Position numbers and translations under genes: made by a program. A DNA stretch of 64,000 bases from assembly GCF_003991405.1 (NCBI RefSeq), contig NZ_RPEN01000151.1:1-64000 (forward strand), read 5' to 3'. The notes under the pieces were generated by a model. It worked only from the letters and a program-made list of their open reading frames with translations. It was not told where the DNA came from and did no database searches. How positions within the stretch are numbered: the first letter of the stretch is position 1; each line of letters begins with the position of its first letter. Positions 42,795 to 52,485 of this stretch are shown piece after piece. Source of the DNA: Pseudorhodobacter sp. E13 (lineage in GTDB: Bacteria; Pseudomonadota; Alphaproteobacteria; Rhodobacterales; Rhodobacteraceae).

Positions 42795-43883
42795 ATGCCA
42801 CAGAAAATTGCCATTGTCGGCGGCGGTTACATAGGCGCCGAACTTGCAAAGTCTCTCGACGACACCGCGGAGGTCACATTGATCGAGCCGCGCAGTCATT
42901 TTGTTCACGCACCGGCCATGATCCGCGCGGTTGTCGACCCTACGCTGCTGGATCGCGCGCTTATTCCTTACGGAGGGCTGCTCAGGAATGGCCGGATTGT
43001 CGCGGCCAAGGCGACAGGCATCGACGCAAACGGCGTGACCCTGGACAACGGCACGCGGGTAGAGGCGGATCAAATCGTTGTTGCAACCGGATCTGGCAAT
43101 GCCATGCCCTTCAAGCCAAAAGGCGCCGATATTGCGGGCCTTAGGGCGGACAACCAGCGCATTCACCAGCAACTCAAAACGGCGCGGAGCATCGGCATTG
43201 TCGGGGCTGGTGCCGTTGGCACCGAGCTTGCGGGCGAGATCGCCTATGCCATGCCGGACAAGAAGGTGACGTTGATCTCAAGCGACAAGGCGTTGTTCCC
43301 GACGATGCCGTCAAAGCTGGGCACCTCTTTGGCTGCGAAGCTGCGCAAGGCTGGTGTGACGCTCATTCTCGGCCAGCGGGCGGAGAACCTGAAAAGCTTG
43401 ACCGAGCCTTATGCGGGAACCCTGCAACTTTCCGATGGGTCACAGCACGGTTTCGACCTGATCTTTCCGGTTATCGGATCGCGCGCGAATTCCGAGGTGC
43501 TTGAAACGCTTGCCGGTGTCCAGAAAACGACGGCAAACCGGATCAAGGTCGACCCGTGGATGCGCCCATCGTCGCTGCCCAATGTTTTCGCGGCGGGCGA
43601 TGTCGCGGATGCAGGCGACGGGATGACCATTGTGGCCATCAGCCGCCAACTGCCTTGGCTCAAGGCCACATTGTCCGCGTTGGCGAAGGGCAAAAGCATC
43701 GAGGACATCAAGCCTTACAAGCCTTGGGGCAGCAAGGCGCCGATCCTTGTGCCACTGGGCCCCAAACAGGGGAATTCCTTCCTCGGCTTCTTCACCGCTG
43801 GGGACTTCCTGACCCGCAAGATGAAGGGCGCGGACCTGTTTCTCAAGAAATACGCGAAGCTGCTGAACCGGCCTGAACGCTGA
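42795..43883 (+). CDS. FAD/NAD(P)-dependent oxidoreductase (NDH-2/FSP1-like)
   Basis: A 362-residue two-dinucleotide-domain flavoprotein. The FAD motif IAIVGGGYIGAELAKSL is at the N-terminus, the NAD(P)H motif IGIVGAGAVGTELAGEIA near 135, and the late FAD motif NVFAAGDVADAGDG near 270. No redox-active CxxC pair is seen, so disulphide reductase activity is unlikely. It resembles AIFM2/FSP1 and type II NADH dehydrogenases, which reduce quinones. It belongs to the LysR-divergent group; the next gene follows after 39 bases. Confidence 0.85.
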   Translation: MPQKIAIVGGGYIGAELAKSLDDTAEVTLIEPRSHFVHAPAMIRAVVDPTLLDRALIPYGGLLRNGRIVAAKATGIDANGVTLDNGTRVEADQIVVATGSGNAMPFKPKGADIAGLRADNQRIHQQLKTARSIGIVGAGAVGTELAGEIAYAMPDKKVTLISSDKALFPTMPSKLGTSLAAKLRKAGVTLILGQRAENLKSLTEPYAGTLQLSDGSQHGFDLIFPVIGSRANSEVLETLAGVQKTTANRIKVDPWMRPSSLPNVFAAGDVADAGDGMTIVAISRQLPWLKATLSALAKGKSIEDIKPYKPWGSKAPILVPLGPKQGNSFLGFFTAGDFLTRKMKGADLFLKKYAKLLNRPER

Positions 43884-43922
43884 TCAGAGCACGACTGAAT
43901 CAAACTTCCAAAAGGAAAGACC

Positions 43923-45092
43923 ATGGCAATCTCCCGAAGATCCCTTTTGACGTCAACGGCGTTCGGCGCGGGGCTCCTGCTTGTGCCGGGCTTGCGGTCT
44001 GTGGCCAGTGCCCAGACCCCGAAACGCGTCATCGGCAACTACGAGGCACCGGGCCTGTATGACCAGGCCGCCCAGGAAGTCGTGACAGACCGCGACGATG
44101 GCTATCACAATGACGGAAACCCGCGCCACTACGAGTGGTGGTATTTCGATCTGTTCACCCAGTCAGGGCTCAAGGCCGCGGTGATCCTGATGGACCGCCC
44201 GTTGATCATGTTGGACAACCCTGATCTACCGCCGATGTTGATGTTGAACGTCGAACTGCCTGACGGCACCAACCGCGATTTCCAGGTGCCGTTCCCCGGT
44301 GTAAACTTCATCGCGGCCGAGGAGCATTGCGACGTAAAGCTGGGCAACAACTGGTGCAAAGGCCGCTACCCGAATTGGCAGCTTCACGCCGAGCATGATG
44401 ATGTGGTCGTCGACCTTGAGCTTGTCGCCACAGTCGAATCCTGGCGGGCCGGATCTGGTGCGATGTATTTCGACGAGGCGCTGACGGTGTTTAACGCGCA
44501 TGTCGTGCCAGCCCCGCGCGCAGTTGTGAACGGCACCATTCAGGTCGCGGGCGAAACAATCGCCATCGAGGACGGTCACGGCTATCACGACCACAATTGG
44601 GGCAATGCCGGTATCGAAGGTGTTCTCAAGGCGTGGCACTGGGGCCGTGCCGAATGCGGAGATTTCACGCTGAACTTCTCTTATATTCAACACAACGCGG
44701 ATTACGGCAACAAGGTCGTTTGCAAGTTCATGTTGGCAAAAGACAGTGAAATCCTGCTCAGCACGGGTGAGTTCGAGGACAGTTTCGTTGGCGAAATCCA
44801 TGTCGGCCCGCAGTCCGGCAACGGCTGGCCTGACGGCTTCCTGATCGAAGCACCCTACAACGGCGACGTGATCCGTATCGAGATTTCGGGCAATCACCTT
44901 CTAAGCGATGCGCTCAATTCCGACCAGCAACCGGATGACGAAACCGCACGGCCGGGCTATATCCGTCTTGGCGGCGACATCAGGGTGACGGTGCCACTCG
45001 CAGGTGGCACCGAGGTCGCAACCGGCAACATCATCCACGAAATGTCCTTTTCGGAAAGTATCCCCAAAGCGGAAGCAAACTGGCTTTTGTAG
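43923..45092 (+). CDS. Tat-exported AttH/CrtC-like lipocalin-fold protein
   Basis: A 389-residue protein. A twin-arginine signal (SRRSLLTSTAFGAGLLLVPG) is followed by two lipocalin-like beta domains. Family hallmarks are RHYEWWYFDLF near residue 72 and EDGHGYHDHNWGNAGIEG near 218, the latter seen in AttH and hydroxyneurosporene-synthase-like proteins. CrtC hydrates carotenoids, but no carotenoid genes are near and the Tat signal argues for a periplasmic role, perhaps binding or hydrating a hydrophobic compound. Likely co-transcribed with the oxidoreductase. Confidence 0.75.
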   Translation: MAISRRSLLTSTAFGAGLLLVPGLRSVASAQTPKRVIGNYEAPGLYDQAAQEVVTDRDDGYHNDGNPRHYEWWYFDLFTQSGLKAAVILMDRPLIMLDNPDLPPMLMLNVELPDGTNRDFQVPFPGVNFIAAEEHCDVKLGNNWCKGRYPNWQLHAEHDDVVVDLELVATVESWRAGSGAMYFDEALTVFNAHVVPAPRAVVNGTIQVAGETIAIEDGHGYHDHNWGNAGIEGVLKAWHWGRAECGDFTLNFSYIQHNADYGNKVVCKFMLAKDSEILLSTGEFEDSFVGEIHVGPQSGNGWPDGFLIEAPYNGDVIRIEISGNHLLSDALNSDQQPDDETARPGYIRLGGDIRVTVPLAGGTEVATGNIIHEMSFSESIPKAEANWLL

Positions 45093-45101
45093 GCCCAGGC
45101 T

Positions 45102-45135
45102 CGCCCCCCTTGCGCGCATTCGCCGCAGGGGGGCG
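45102..45135. terminator. Hairpin after the AttH-like gene
   Basis: A 9-bp stem CGCCCCCCT / AGGGGGGCG starting 10 bases after the stop at 45092. No T-run follows, so it may be a Rho-assisted stop or an mRNA end protector. Confidence 0.45.
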
Positions 45136-45477
45136 TCGGATTGGTGCCGCAACGCGGCGGGAACAGCGGCCACTTGCGCGATGCGCGGGACAAAACGGTT
45201 GTGCCGAATGCAAGCGCTGATTGTTGTCTGGCCCTGCTTGTTGGAACGAGCCTTCGTCCGGTGGGGCTGAACTTTTTATCTGCATCAAAGCCTTTACACA
45301 CGCCGCTTCCCCAAGAGGAGAAGAATTGGAAGATCACCGCAAGAACTGCCAAAGCCAAGTCCAAAGCTGTACCAACCCCGTGTGATCGCGACTGGTGCAA
45401 TAAAACTCGCTGCACCACGACGGAACGGCGCCATGCCTGCGTATCATACGTAGACTTTGCAGAACTGGCTCAAAACT

Positions 45478-45761
45478 ATGCGTTCACGACTCCTTGTTGC
45501 ACTATTGCCGTTTGGAACAACCTCTGTCGCCGTTCGGAATTCCCTATGACGGATACCGGTCAGACAGCCTGTTTCAATTTGGACTGCGAAATCGAATGTG
45601 CCGCAGCAGGCACGGGATTTGTCGGCAAAGGCGGTCAGCTTTCGGGCACGCCTGCCTGTTTTGCCGTCGATACCGACGGCTTGGTGACCGGCGAAGGTGA
45701 CACTGCCCAAGCGCCGGCGCCGAAAGCCGCTTGGTCGGGCGGGTCATGTCTCGGACGCTGA
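45478..45761 (+). pseudogene. Frameshifted DUF1566/Lcl-type exported protein
   Basis: An ATG at 45478 encodes a good signal peptide (MRSRLLVALLPFGTTSVAV) but the frame stops at 45549. The body continues in another frame just there: DTGQTACFNLDCEIECAAAG, then TGFVGKGGQL, and CFAVDTDGLVTGEG, which matches the start of the DUF1566 (legionella collagen-like C-terminal) fold. The rest of that domain is missing; the sequence ends at 45761. A frameshift plus 3' truncation makes this a remnant. It lies directly before the sulfatase gene. Confidence 0.55.
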
Positions 45762-45839
45762 TGCCGAGTGCTTGCGAAACGACCGATCCCGCGCTGCGCC
45801 GCTGTGGCGTGCGCCAATGAAACATTATCGGAGAGCTAC

Positions 45840-47132
45840 ATGAAAATCCGCACCGTCCTTTTGACCACTTGCCTTACCGCCTTGCCCGCCTTGGCTCTGG
45901 CGGCGGACCGACCCAACATCCTCTTGATCATCGCCGATGACATGGGGCTGGATGCTTCTACCTGCTACGCGGTCGGCCATCAGCAAGCAAGGATGCCCAA
46001 TATCCAAGCGATGTGCGATAGCGGACTGGTGTTTGACAACGCCTATAGCGCGCCGGTCTGCACGCCTACCCGCGCAACGATCATGACGGGGCAATACAGT
46101 TTCCGCACCGGCACGGGCGGGGCCATTCCGCGGGATGGCACCAACGGCTTGTCACCGGATGTAACCAGCCTGTTTGATGTGCTGAAAGATACGGATTACA
46201 GCGCGAACCTGATCGGCAAATGGCATTTGGCCGGATCGGATGCAGGCACGAACCACCCGGCCGAGCTGGGCGTTCCGAACTATTGGGGGCTTTACAAAGG
46301 CGGTGCCAGCCCCAGCTATTGGGAATGGAGCGGCGTTGACAACGGCACCCCAGTCAATGTTACCGAATACGCCACCACCGCCTTTACCGACCGCGCGATC
46401 GGCTGGATCGAGGCGCAGGATACAGAAAAGCCGTGGTTCCTGTGGCTGGCCTATAACGCGCCGCATTCTCCGTTCCACCTGCCGCCCGCGCATTTGCACA
46501 CGGCGGGCGATCTGCCCACAGATGAAGCCAGCATCGCGGCCGATCCTCTGCCCTATTTCAACGCCATGCTAGAGGCATTGGATACCGAAATCGGTCGTCT
46601 GCTCGCCACGCTGGATGACGATACGATTGTCATGTTTATCGGTGACAACGGCTCTCCCAATCAGGTGACGCGTGGGTTTTATGGCGACCACGGTGCCAAG
46701 GGCACCATCTATGAAGGCGGCACCCATGTGCCTTTCGTCGTATCCGGGCCGGGTATCCAGCAAGGACGCACGGATGCCCTGTTCCAGACACCGGACCTGT
46801 TCACCACCATCGCCGGCATGACCGGGGCCAAGGCCCCTGCCACCGACGGCGTTGACTTCGCGCCGGTTCTGACCGGTGGGACCAGCCAGCGCGACCATTT
46901 CTATGTCGAGCATTTCTCGGACTACGAACCCATGCGCAGCGATGTTTATGGCTGGGCGCTTCGGATGGGCGACCACAAGCTGGTCGCTGTCGAAGGGGCC
47001 GAACCGGTGCTTTATGACCTTGCCACCGACCCGATGGAGGCCGTCGACCTTCTGGCGGACGGCGTTTCGGATGACGAGGCCGCCATCCGTGACCGCCTGC
47101 AATCACGCGTCGATGCGATCCGCGCCAAATAA
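45840..47132 (+). CDS. Secreted arylsulfatase-type sulfatase
   Basis: A 430-residue sulfatase with a signal peptide (cleavage after LALA). These enzymes cleave sulphate esters using a formylglycine made from cysteine. The activation motif CTPTR begins at C74 within YSAPVCTPTRATIMTGQY, and the metal site uses NILLIIADDMGLD and FIGDNGSPNQ. KGTIYEGGTHVPFVVSGPG is the typical C-terminal active-site segment. Start at 45840 (GGAGAG upstream). Followed after 25 bases by the C-type-lectin-like protein, probably one operon. No formylglycine-generating enzyme gene is in the window, so activation depends on one elsewhere. Substrate likely an environmental sulphate ester. Confidence 0.92.
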   Translation: MKIRTVLLTTCLTALPALALAADRPNILLIIADDMGLDASTCYAVGHQQARMPNIQAMCDSGLVFDNAYSAPVCTPTRATIMTGQYSFRTGTGGAIPRDGTNGLSPDVTSLFDVLKDTDYSANLIGKWHLAGSDAGTNHPAELGVPNYWGLYKGGASPSYWEWSGVDNGTPVNVTEYATTAFTDRAIGWIEAQDTEKPWFLWLAYNAPHSPFHLPPAHLHTAGDLPTDEASIAADPLPYFNAMLEALDTEIGRLLATLDDDTIVMFIGDNGSPNQVTRGFYGDHGAKGTIYEGGTHVPFVVSGPGIQQGRTDALFQTPDLFTTIAGMTGAKAPATDGVDFAPVLTGGTSQRDHFYVEHFSDYEPMRSDVYGWALRMGDHKLVAVEGAEPVLYDLATDPMEAVDLLADGVSDDEAAIRDRLQSRVDAIRAK

Positions 47133-47157
47133 TCCAATCCAACCAAAGGAATTTCGC

Positions 47158-48003
47158 ATGACACGCAAACAAATCCTCATCGCGTTCGCGGCATCGACCT
47201 CGATGCTGGCCGCGCAGGCGATGGCGCAAGACTATACCCCTGCGCAAAATTTCTATGACCTGAGCGATCAACCCGAAACCGGGATGTTTGTGCAAGGCGG
47301 CTCCAAGCCCGGCGAGGGCGGTGCCCCTCCTCCCAAGGGGGAGGTGCAGATGCAAGAGGTCGTCGTCGGTCCGGCCACGTTCTCGATCAACTATCCCGTG
47401 TTCGACAGCTTTGACGCCTTGCCCGACGATGTCGAATACATCCGCGAACCGATCCAAAGCTTCACCCGGCCCGAAGGCGACACCCATTATTACGAGGTTG
47501 TGCTGGTCGACAGCATGAACGTCAGCTGGGTGCAGGCCGCCATTCTGGCGCAGGCCGAGGGTGGCTATCTGGCCTCCATCACCACGCCTGAAGAAAACGC
47601 CTTTCTGTTCGGTCTGGTGGATGACGACAAATACTATTGGCAGTTCCCCGATGATTATACGTCTGACAGTCACTATCGCATCAAGATCGGCCCGTTCCTT
47701 GGCGGCGTGCGCGTGTCGGACACCGAGGACAGTCTCGACGGCTGGCAATGGCTGTCAGGGGAGGAATGGACCTATAGCAACTGGGCGCAAAACCTGAATG
47801 ACGGCGTCATCGACCGCGATCCCCGCGACAACACCCAGCCGAATGGCAAGGGCAACCAGAACGTCATGGGCTTTGGCGAATTGAACGTGCCTGTGCCCAC
47901 ATGGGGCGACTATTGGGATACCGTCGCCCAATACGGCAAGCGCGGAATGCCCAGCGGATATAACAGGGGCTTCGTCATCGAATATGATGCAATGCCCAAT
48001 TAG
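47158..48003 (+). CDS. Exported C-type-lectin-like protein
   Basis: A 281-residue protein with a signal peptide (cleavage near AMAQ). The first 100 residues are a proline/glycine-rich region; from residue 115 there is a C-type-lectin fold: HYYEVVLVDSMNVSWVQAAI, GGYLASITTPEENAF, DGWQWLSGEEWTYSNWAQNL and a late MPSGYNRGFVIEY. Such domains bind sugars or other ligands and are not enzymes. Directly behind the sulfatase gene, it may deliver a sulphated polysaccharide to the enzyme. Start with AAAGGAAT upstream. Confidence 0.8.
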   Translation: MTRKQILIAFAASTSMLAAQAMAQDYTPAQNFYDLSDQPETGMFVQGGSKPGEGGAPPPKGEVQMQEVVVGPATFSINYPVFDSFDALPDDVEYIREPIQSFTRPEGDTHYYEVVLVDSMNVSWVQAAILAQAEGGYLASITTPEENAFLFGLVDDDKYYWQFPDDYTSDSHYRIKIGPFLGGVRVSDTEDSLDGWQWLSGEEWTYSNWAQNLNDGVIDRDPRDNTQPNGKGNQNVMGFGELNVPVPTWGDYWDTVAQYGKRGMPSGYNRGFVIEYDAMPN

Positions 48004-48747
48004 GCGGCATCCAAGCAACGGCGGCCTTCAGCGTTTCAGGTTCCGAGTAGGGCTTTCACTTCAGAAAAGAAGCACTGTCCTGGGGGGCAATCCCCAATGA
48101 TAACCCATGAGAACCTGTGCGCCTGACGACACTGGTAGCGGGCAGCGGTGACGCTGCCCCCGACTTTTACCCAGCGTGCGGAAAGACGGCTACTTCGTTC
48201 CAGCGCTCAAGGACAGGAATCATAAACCGCTTTGGGATCGCGTCGCCTGCCAGAAACGCTTTGATGCACTGATCCGTGGTGCCGAGCCGATCTGTGTCGC
48301 AATGCATGACTGGTGCGGACTATCATCGGCAGCGCACCGACTTATGATAAGCCCCGGCGATATCCTTGCCATGACAAAGGACGGCCGACTGACCCGCATC
48401 GGAAAATATCGGGGATATGAAGGCTTTGTATCCCCTTTGTTAAAATTGTAAGACGCGGAGCGGTCTTTTGAACGCCCTTAAGCCAAAGGTCAAAGCATCT
48501 TTGGAAGACTTGGCAGCAGTTGAACGCCGAACTTGCCAAAGCCCAGATTGCGCCATTCGCCCCGGAAGGTCGCGACCTTGGCGCAGTTTTGGAATGGGAA
48601 AGCCTCGAACCGCTTTGGATTAGACGCCCGATCGACGGAGCCCTTCAAAAAACACCCATATAGACCGCCAATCTGGCTATCTTTATGGCTATTTCCGATA
48701 GAGCGCCGGCGATCCGATCATGGGTGGTAGAACCCTTCACGACACCG
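48004..48747. other. Gene-poor stretch
   Basis: About 740 bases. A 91-codon plus-strand frame (48176-48451) is the longest; its sequence (GAEPICVAMHDWCGLSSAAH, then MISPGDILAMTKDGRLTRIG) resembles nothing I can name, and a ribosome site is not evident. It may be a decayed gene. Otherwise nothing seen. Confidence 0.35.
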
Positions 48748-48789
48748 CTTCTAAAAACCGACTTCTGTCGAAAAGTCGGTCTTTAGAAG
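48748..48789 (-). terminator. Rho-independent terminator of nrdJ
   Basis: A 17-bp imperfect stem with one mismatch (arms 48748-48764 and 48773-48789), loop 8 bases. Read on the minus strand, the GC core ACCGACTT...AAGTCGGT is followed by TTTTT. It lies 30 bases beyond the nrdJ stop. Confidence 0.8.
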
Positions 48790-48818
48790 TCGAACCTCAA
48801 ACAACCGCGCAGCCGTCC

Positions 48819-51080
48819 CTAGCCACATTTCGAAAAGCCGCAATCGGCGCAGGTCATGCAGCCTTCGACCATCCGCAGCTCATAGCTGCCACAAGAGGAG
48901 CAGGATTTGCCTTTGGGTGTGCCGATGGACACGACATCCGCTTGCGGGTCGGATTTCAGGCCCATGCCTTCGCCTTCGATAAAGCCGATCGCGATCAGGT
49001 GGCGTTCGATCACGCCACCGATGGCTGCCAAGATGGACGGGATGTAACGCCCTTCGACCCAGGCACCGCCGCGCGGGTCGAACACGGCTTTCAACTCCTC
49101 CACCACGAAAGACACATCGCCCCCGCGCCGGAACACCGCCGAAATCATCCGGGTCAGCGCCACGGTCCATGCAAAATGCTCCATGTTCTTGGAGTTGATG
49201 AACACTTCGAACGGGCGGCGGTGGCCGGAAATGATGATGTCATTGATGGTGATATACAGCGCATGCTCCGAGCCGGGCCATTTCACCTTGTAGGTCGACC
49301 CTTCCAGCGCCGCCGGGCGATCCAGCGGTTCGGTCAGATAGACGACTTCGGCACCCTGATCGGCCTCGGGCGCCGCCTCGGTGGTTTCGTTGACCGACAG
49401 CACCGACCCTGTCACCGCATTGGGGCGATAAGTGGTGCAGCCTTTGCAGCCTTGGTCCCAAGCGGCCATATAGACCTCTTTGAAAGCATCAAAGCTGATA
49501 TCCTCCGGGCAGTTGATGGTTTTGGAGATGGAACTGTCCACCCATTTCTGCGCAGCGGCCTGCATGCGCACATGGTCCAGCGGCGGCAGCGTTTGCGCAT
49601 TGACGAAATGGTCGGGCAAAGGCGCATCGCCATGCAGGTCGCGCCACATGCGGACGGCGTAATCCACCACTTCCTCTTCGGTCCGTGACCCGTCCTTTTG
49701 CAGCACCTTGCGGGTATAGGCATAGGCAAAGACCGGTTCGATTCCGCTGGAAACATTGCCCGCGTAAAGGCTGATCGTCCCAGTCGGCGCGATGGATGTC
49801 AGCAGCGCGTTGCGGATGCCATGGGTGCGGATGGCGTCGCGCACGTCCTCATCCATCGCCTGCATGGTGCCAGAGGCGAGGTATTTTTCGGCGTCAAACA
49901 GCGGGAAGGCGCCTTTTTCCTTGGCCAGATCGACCGAGGCCAGATAGGCCGCGCGGGCGATGGCCTTCATCCAGGCTTCGGTCTGTGCGGCGGCAGCTTC
50001 GTCGCCATAGCGCAGGCCCAGCATCAGCAAAGCATCGGCCAACCCGGTGACCCCAAGGCCTATACGGCGCTTGGCCTTCGCCTCGGCCTGCTGCTGCGGC
50101 AAGGGAAAGCGGCTGACATCGACGACGTTATCCATCATCCGCACCGCCGTCGCGACCAAGGCTTTCAGCGCCTCGGGGTCTAGTTGCGCCTTCGGACCGA
50201 ACGGATCCGTGACCAGCGTTGCAAGGTTGATCGACCCAAGCAGGCAGGCCCCATAGGGCGGCAAGGGTTGTTCACCGCAGGGGTTGGTGGCAGCGATGGT
50301 TTCGCAATAGGACAGGTTGTTGGCCGCATTGATCCGGTCGATGAAAATCACCCCCGGCTCCGCGAAATCATAAGTGTTGCGCATGATCTTGTTCCACAGA
50401 TCGCGCGCGTTGACGGTGTGATAGACCTTGTTGCCGAACACCAGCTCCCACGGGCCATCCGCCTTGACGGCGGCCATGAACGCATCTGTCACCAGCACCG
50501 ACAGGTTGAACATCCGCAACCGCGCAGGGTCTTTCTTGGCCTCGATAAAGGCTTCGATATCCGGGTGGTCGCAGCGCATGGTGGCCATCATCGCGCCCCG
50601 GCGGCTGCCTGCCGACATGATGGTGCGGCACATCGCATCCCAGACATCCATGAAGGACAAGGGGCCCGAGGCATCTGCGGCCACGCCTTTCACCTCGGCC
50701 CCGCGCGGGCGGATGGTGCTGAAATCATAGCCGATGCCGCCGCCTTGCTGCATGGTCAGCGCGGCCTCTTTCAACATATCGAAAATGCCGCCCATATCAT
50801 CGGGCACCGTGCCCATGACAAAGCAATTGAACAGCGTGACCGACCGCTCGGTCCCCGCCCCTGCCGTGATGCGGCCTGCGGGCAGATATTTGAAATCCTC
50901 CAAGGCGGCGTAGAATTTGGATTCCCACTGCGCCGGGTCTGCTTCCCCCGCCGCCAAAGCCCGCGCAATCCGCCGCCATGTATCTTCGACACTGCCGTCA
51001 ATCGGGGTGCCATCCTGTTGTTTCAGGCGATATTTCATATCCCAGATGGCCTCGGCGATAGGGGCGGAAAAACGGGACAT
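48819..51080 (-). CDS. nrdJ: Adenosylcobalamin-dependent (class II) ribonucleotide reductase
   Basis: A 753-residue class II reductase, which converts ribonucleotides to deoxyribonucleotides using vitamin B12, with or without oxygen. Family features are FNCFVMGTVPDD near the N-terminus, the substrate-site segment NPCGEQPLPPYGACLLGSIN near residue 275, and TSIAPTGTISLYAGNVSSGI near 445. The C-terminal zinc-ribbon-like tail has SCSSCGSYELRMVEGCMTC and CGFSKCG. Start at 51080 (AAGGAC upstream). It is monocistronic between a clear terminator and a divergent DUF1489 gene. I see no cobalamin riboswitch upstream. Suits a facultative anaerobe. Confidence 0.95.
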   Translation of the reverse strand: MSRFSAPIAEAIWDMKYRLKQQDGTPIDGSVEDTWRRIARALAAGEADPAQWESKFYAALEDFKYLPAGRITAGAGTERSVTLFNCFVMGTVPDDMGGIFDMLKEAALTMQQGGGIGYDFSTIRPRGAEVKGVAADASGPLSFMDVWDAMCRTIMSAGSRRGAMMATMRCDHPDIEAFIEAKKDPARLRMFNLSVLVTDAFMAAVKADGPWELVFGNKVYHTVNARDLWNKIMRNTYDFAEPGVIFIDRINAANNLSYCETIAATNPCGEQPLPPYGACLLGSINLATLVTDPFGPKAQLDPEALKALVATAVRMMDNVVDVSRFPLPQQQAEAKAKRRIGLGVTGLADALLMLGLRYGDEAAAAQTEAWMKAIARAAYLASVDLAKEKGAFPLFDAEKYLASGTMQAMDEDVRDAIRTHGIRNALLTSIAPTGTISLYAGNVSSGIEPVFAYAYTRKVLQKDGSRTEEEVVDYAVRMWRDLHGDAPLPDHFVNAQTLPPLDHVRMQAAAQKWVDSSISKTINCPEDISFDAFKEVYMAAWDQGCKGCTTYRPNAVTGSVLSVNETTEAAPEADQGAEVVYLTEPLDRPAALEGSTYKVKWPGSEHALYITINDIIISGHRRPFEVFINSKNMEHFAWTVALTRMISAVFRRGGDVSFVVEELKAVFDPRGGAWVEGRYIPSILAAIGGVIERHLIAIGFIEGEGMGLKSDPQADVVSIGTPKGKSCSSCGSYELRMVEGCMTCADCGFSKCG

Positions 51081-51234
51081 GGGTCGGTCCTTTTGGGTAG
51101 ATTGGTGGGTATTTAGGGGGTGCTTGCGCGCGAACACACAAAATAGGCCGCAGGGACGAAAAGGTCAAACAATCACTTCACCCTTGCCGCTGCGTCTATC
51201 GGGATTATGTTGGGGGCAACCGTGGGGGTGACTT

Positions 51235-51666
51235 TTGACCGGAACCGTTAATCTGCTGAAACTTTGCGTCGGAACCGAAACGGTAGAGGAGCTTGCCGCG
51301 TGGCAAGACCTGCGGCGCAAGCATTGGCCTGATGGCAAGCCGCGCCACATCACCCGCATGTGGCCCAAGCGTGAGGCTGAGGTGCTGAACGGTGGCTCGC
51401 TGTATTGGGTGTTCAAAGGTGTGATCCTTGCGCGCCAGCACATCACCGCGCTTGAGGAAGTGCGCGGCGAAGATGGCATCCTGCGCTGTGCCTTGGTGCT
51501 GAACCCTGCGCTGCACCGCACCGAAGCCGCCCCCCGCCGCCCGTTTCAAGGCTGGCGCTATCTTTCCCCCGAGGATGCACCGCGCGATCTGCCAAAAGGC
51601 CGCAGCGTCGAAGACCCGCTTCCCGCAGACCTGGCCCGCGCGTTGGCCGATATCGGGTTGCGCTGA
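51235..51666 (+). CDS. DUF1489 family protein
   Basis: A 143-residue alphaproteobacterial conserved protein of unknown function. The family pattern is visible throughout: VNLLKLCVGTETVEELAAWQ, RHITRMWPKR, GSLYWVFKGVILARQHI and RPFQGWRYLSPEDAPRDL. The start codon appears to be TTG at 51235 with GGGGGTGA just ahead; no ATG lies in a suitable place. Single gene, divergent from nrdJ and convergent with hisG. Confidence 0.85.
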   Translation: MTGTVNLLKLCVGTETVEELAAWQDLRRKHWPDGKPRHITRMWPKREAEVLNGGSLYWVFKGVILARQHITALEEVRGEDGILRCALVLNPALHRTEAAPRRPFQGWRYLSPEDAPRDLPKGRSVEDPLPADLARALADIGLR

Positions 51667-51780
51667 CCGCTTGGCACGCCAGCCAAGGGCGCGACCGCAG
51701 CGGGGCCCGCGCCCCGCTGCCCGGCCCAACATTGAGGCGATGGGCGCAGCCCGTCAACGAATGGCGGGAGTGCCCGCCGC

Positions 51781-52485
51781 TCAGATCTCGGCAGAGACGC
51801 CCAGCTTTTGCGCCAAGGCCTGCAAGCTGGCGCGGGTGGTCGCATCCCAATCCGCCGCCTTGGCCGCGAACAACGTGGCTTGGCTGGCATGGATCAACCC
51901 ATCCGACAGAATTTTCAGGTGGTTCGCGCGCAGCGTTTCCCCCGAGGAGGTGATATCGGCAATTGCCTCGGCAGTCAGGTTTTTCACCGTGCCTTCGGTG
52001 GCACCCTGACTGTCGACCAGTTGATAATCCGCCACCTCTTGCGCGGTCAGGAACTCGCGCACCAGCCGGTGATATTTCGTCGCAATCCGCAACCGGAACC
52101 CATGCGCCGCGCGAAACGCGGCAGCCGCCGCGTCCAGATCATCCACCGTATCCACGTCAATCCAGGCCACAGGCACCGCGATGATCAGGTCCGCATGGCC
52201 AAAGCCAAGCGCGGCCAGTTCCGTCACCTGCATCTGCCAATCGGCCAGTTTGTCGCGCACAAGGTCCGACCCGGTGACGCCCAGATGAATACGCCCCGCC
52301 GCCAGTTCACGCGGGATTTCCCCAGCTGAGAGCAGCACAAGCTCTACCCCCGCCACGCCTTCCACTGCGCCTGCATATTCCCGGTCCGACCCGGTGCGCG
52401 CCATGGTCACACCGCGCGCGCCGAACCAGTCAAAGGTCTTTTCCATCAGCCGCCCCTTGGACGGCACGCCGATTTTCAGGCTCAT
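51781..52485 (-). CDS. hisG: ATP phosphoribosyltransferase, short form
   Basis: A 234-residue short-form HisG, which catalyses the first step of histidine synthesis (ATP + PRPP). Recognised from [35 protein letters not shown] and the C-terminal LVDSQGATEGTVKNL. The short form lacks the regulatory third domain and needs HisZ, encoded immediately upstream with a 4-base overlap. Confidence 0.95.
   Translation of the reverse strand: MSLKIGVPSKGRLMEKTFDWFGARGVTMARTGSDREYAGAVEGVAGVELVLLSAGEIPRELAAGRIHLGVTGSDLVRDKLADWQMQVTELAALGFGHADLIIAVPVAWIDVDTVDDLDAAAAAFRAAHGFRLRIATKYHRLVREFLTAQEVADYQLVDSQGATEGTVKNLTAEAIADITSSGETLRANHLKILSDGLIHASQATLFAAKAADWDATTRASLQALAQKLGVSAEI

Noticed and set aside
51081-51234. 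Cobalamin riboswitch upstream of nrdJ
   Set aside because: The leader is too short and I could not find the conserved B12-box pattern.
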